A DNA stretch of 64,000 nucleotides from Ceratodon purpureus (taxonomy: Eukaryota; Streptophyta; Bryopsida; Pseudoditrichales; Ditrichaceae), in the NCBI GenBank assembly GCA_014871385.1, contig CM026421.1, positions 15,483,048-15,547,047 of the forward strand. The letters are read 5' to 3'. The notes under the pieces are model-generated. The model saw nothing but the letters and a program-made list of their open reading frames with translations. It ran no database searches and had not been told where the DNA came from. The translations under genes and the position numbers were made by a program. How positions within the stretch are numbered: position 1 is the stretch's first letter; each line of letters opens with the position of its first letter. Below, one piece after another: positions 63,611-64,000 of this stretch.

Positions 63611-64000
63611 TTTGTTGTAGTTACATTTTTTGGAAAATTAGCATGTTTTTCAAGTTCTTTACAGAACCACATACTTGCATCTAAACTAATGAAAGAATGG
63701 TATTTAGTGTACATTAATGATCGTTTTAAATTACTCGGCCATTTAGCATGGTCTTCATTGTTCTGTAAAGAATGACGTACTTGGTGCTGATTTGTTGAAT
63801 GCTTTGTTTGTAATTTATTCTCTAACTTGTTTTATTTTAAAACTAGTTGACTTGTTTTAGGCTGTACGGTATAAAACTACATAGTTGCAGCTAACTCAAT
63901 GAATATACTATAAATTTTTCATTGTCATTATTTTCTTAGAAAGCCATATTTGTAGATGTATTATGTATAGAAGCGTACAATATGCATTTAGTTTCTTGTA
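63611..64000. other. Intergenic to window end
   Basis: AT-rich, no gene. It carries the two or three scattered motif copies noted with cluster 2. Confidence 0.5.

Overview
The window is nuclear DNA from a land plant. The gene set fits: a GARP/Myb-like transcription factor, two class III peroxidases, an ABCG half-transporter, a conserved plant LRR protein, ribosomal protein uS12 (RPS23) and a mitochondrial A-type iron-sulfur carrier. Introns are short (mostly 70-300 bp, GT-AG), spacers are long and AT-rich, and a Patched/NPC1-like permease is present. I infer a bryophyte, most likely a moss, but the species cannot be read from the sequence.

Layout. 0.5-3.1 kb (-): GARP-type DNA-binding protein, four exons. 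4.4-5.3 kb: TIR element with TTAA ends. 7.7-9.2 kb (-): ISCA2-like iron-sulfur assembly protein. 10.7-11.0 kb (+): possible small membrane protein. 13.5-14.0 kb: TIR element. 15.0-17.1 kb (-): intronless ABCG half-transporter. 17.1-25.2 kb: no supported gene. 25.2-26.6 kb (-): RPS23, with a telo-box cluster in intron 1 and a 20 x 20 bp minisatellite just upstream. 27.6-28.4 kb (+): orphan two-TM protein made largely of heptad repeats. 28.8-29.8 kb: three small transposable elements in a row. 32.9-41.0 kb (+): Patched/NPC1-like permease, 24 exons, 1139 aa. 43.8-47.6 kb: two class III peroxidases tail to tail. 48.7-53.6 kb (-): LRR protein, 15 exons, mostly one repeat per exon. 54.8-57.6 kb: retroposon, MITE and other repeat fragments. 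58.3-59.4 kb (+): decayed coiled-coil/zinc-finger gene. 60-64 kb: very AT-rich DNA with a Stowaway-like MITE, (TA)n tracts, a ~350 bp tandem duplication and a palindromic motif family.

No operon-like or clustered pathway is visible; the genes are independent housekeeping and accessory plant genes. Exon models were assembled by hand from reading frame, splice sites and phase. In the Patched-like, LRR, peroxidase, RPS23, ISCA2 and GARP models every phase closes. The most unusual items are the Patched-like permease, the heptad-repeat orphan protein, the TTAA-ended element, the three-copy 265-269 bp TIR family, the retroposon with target-site duplication, the minisatellite at the RPS23 promoter and the palindromic motif family near the right end.
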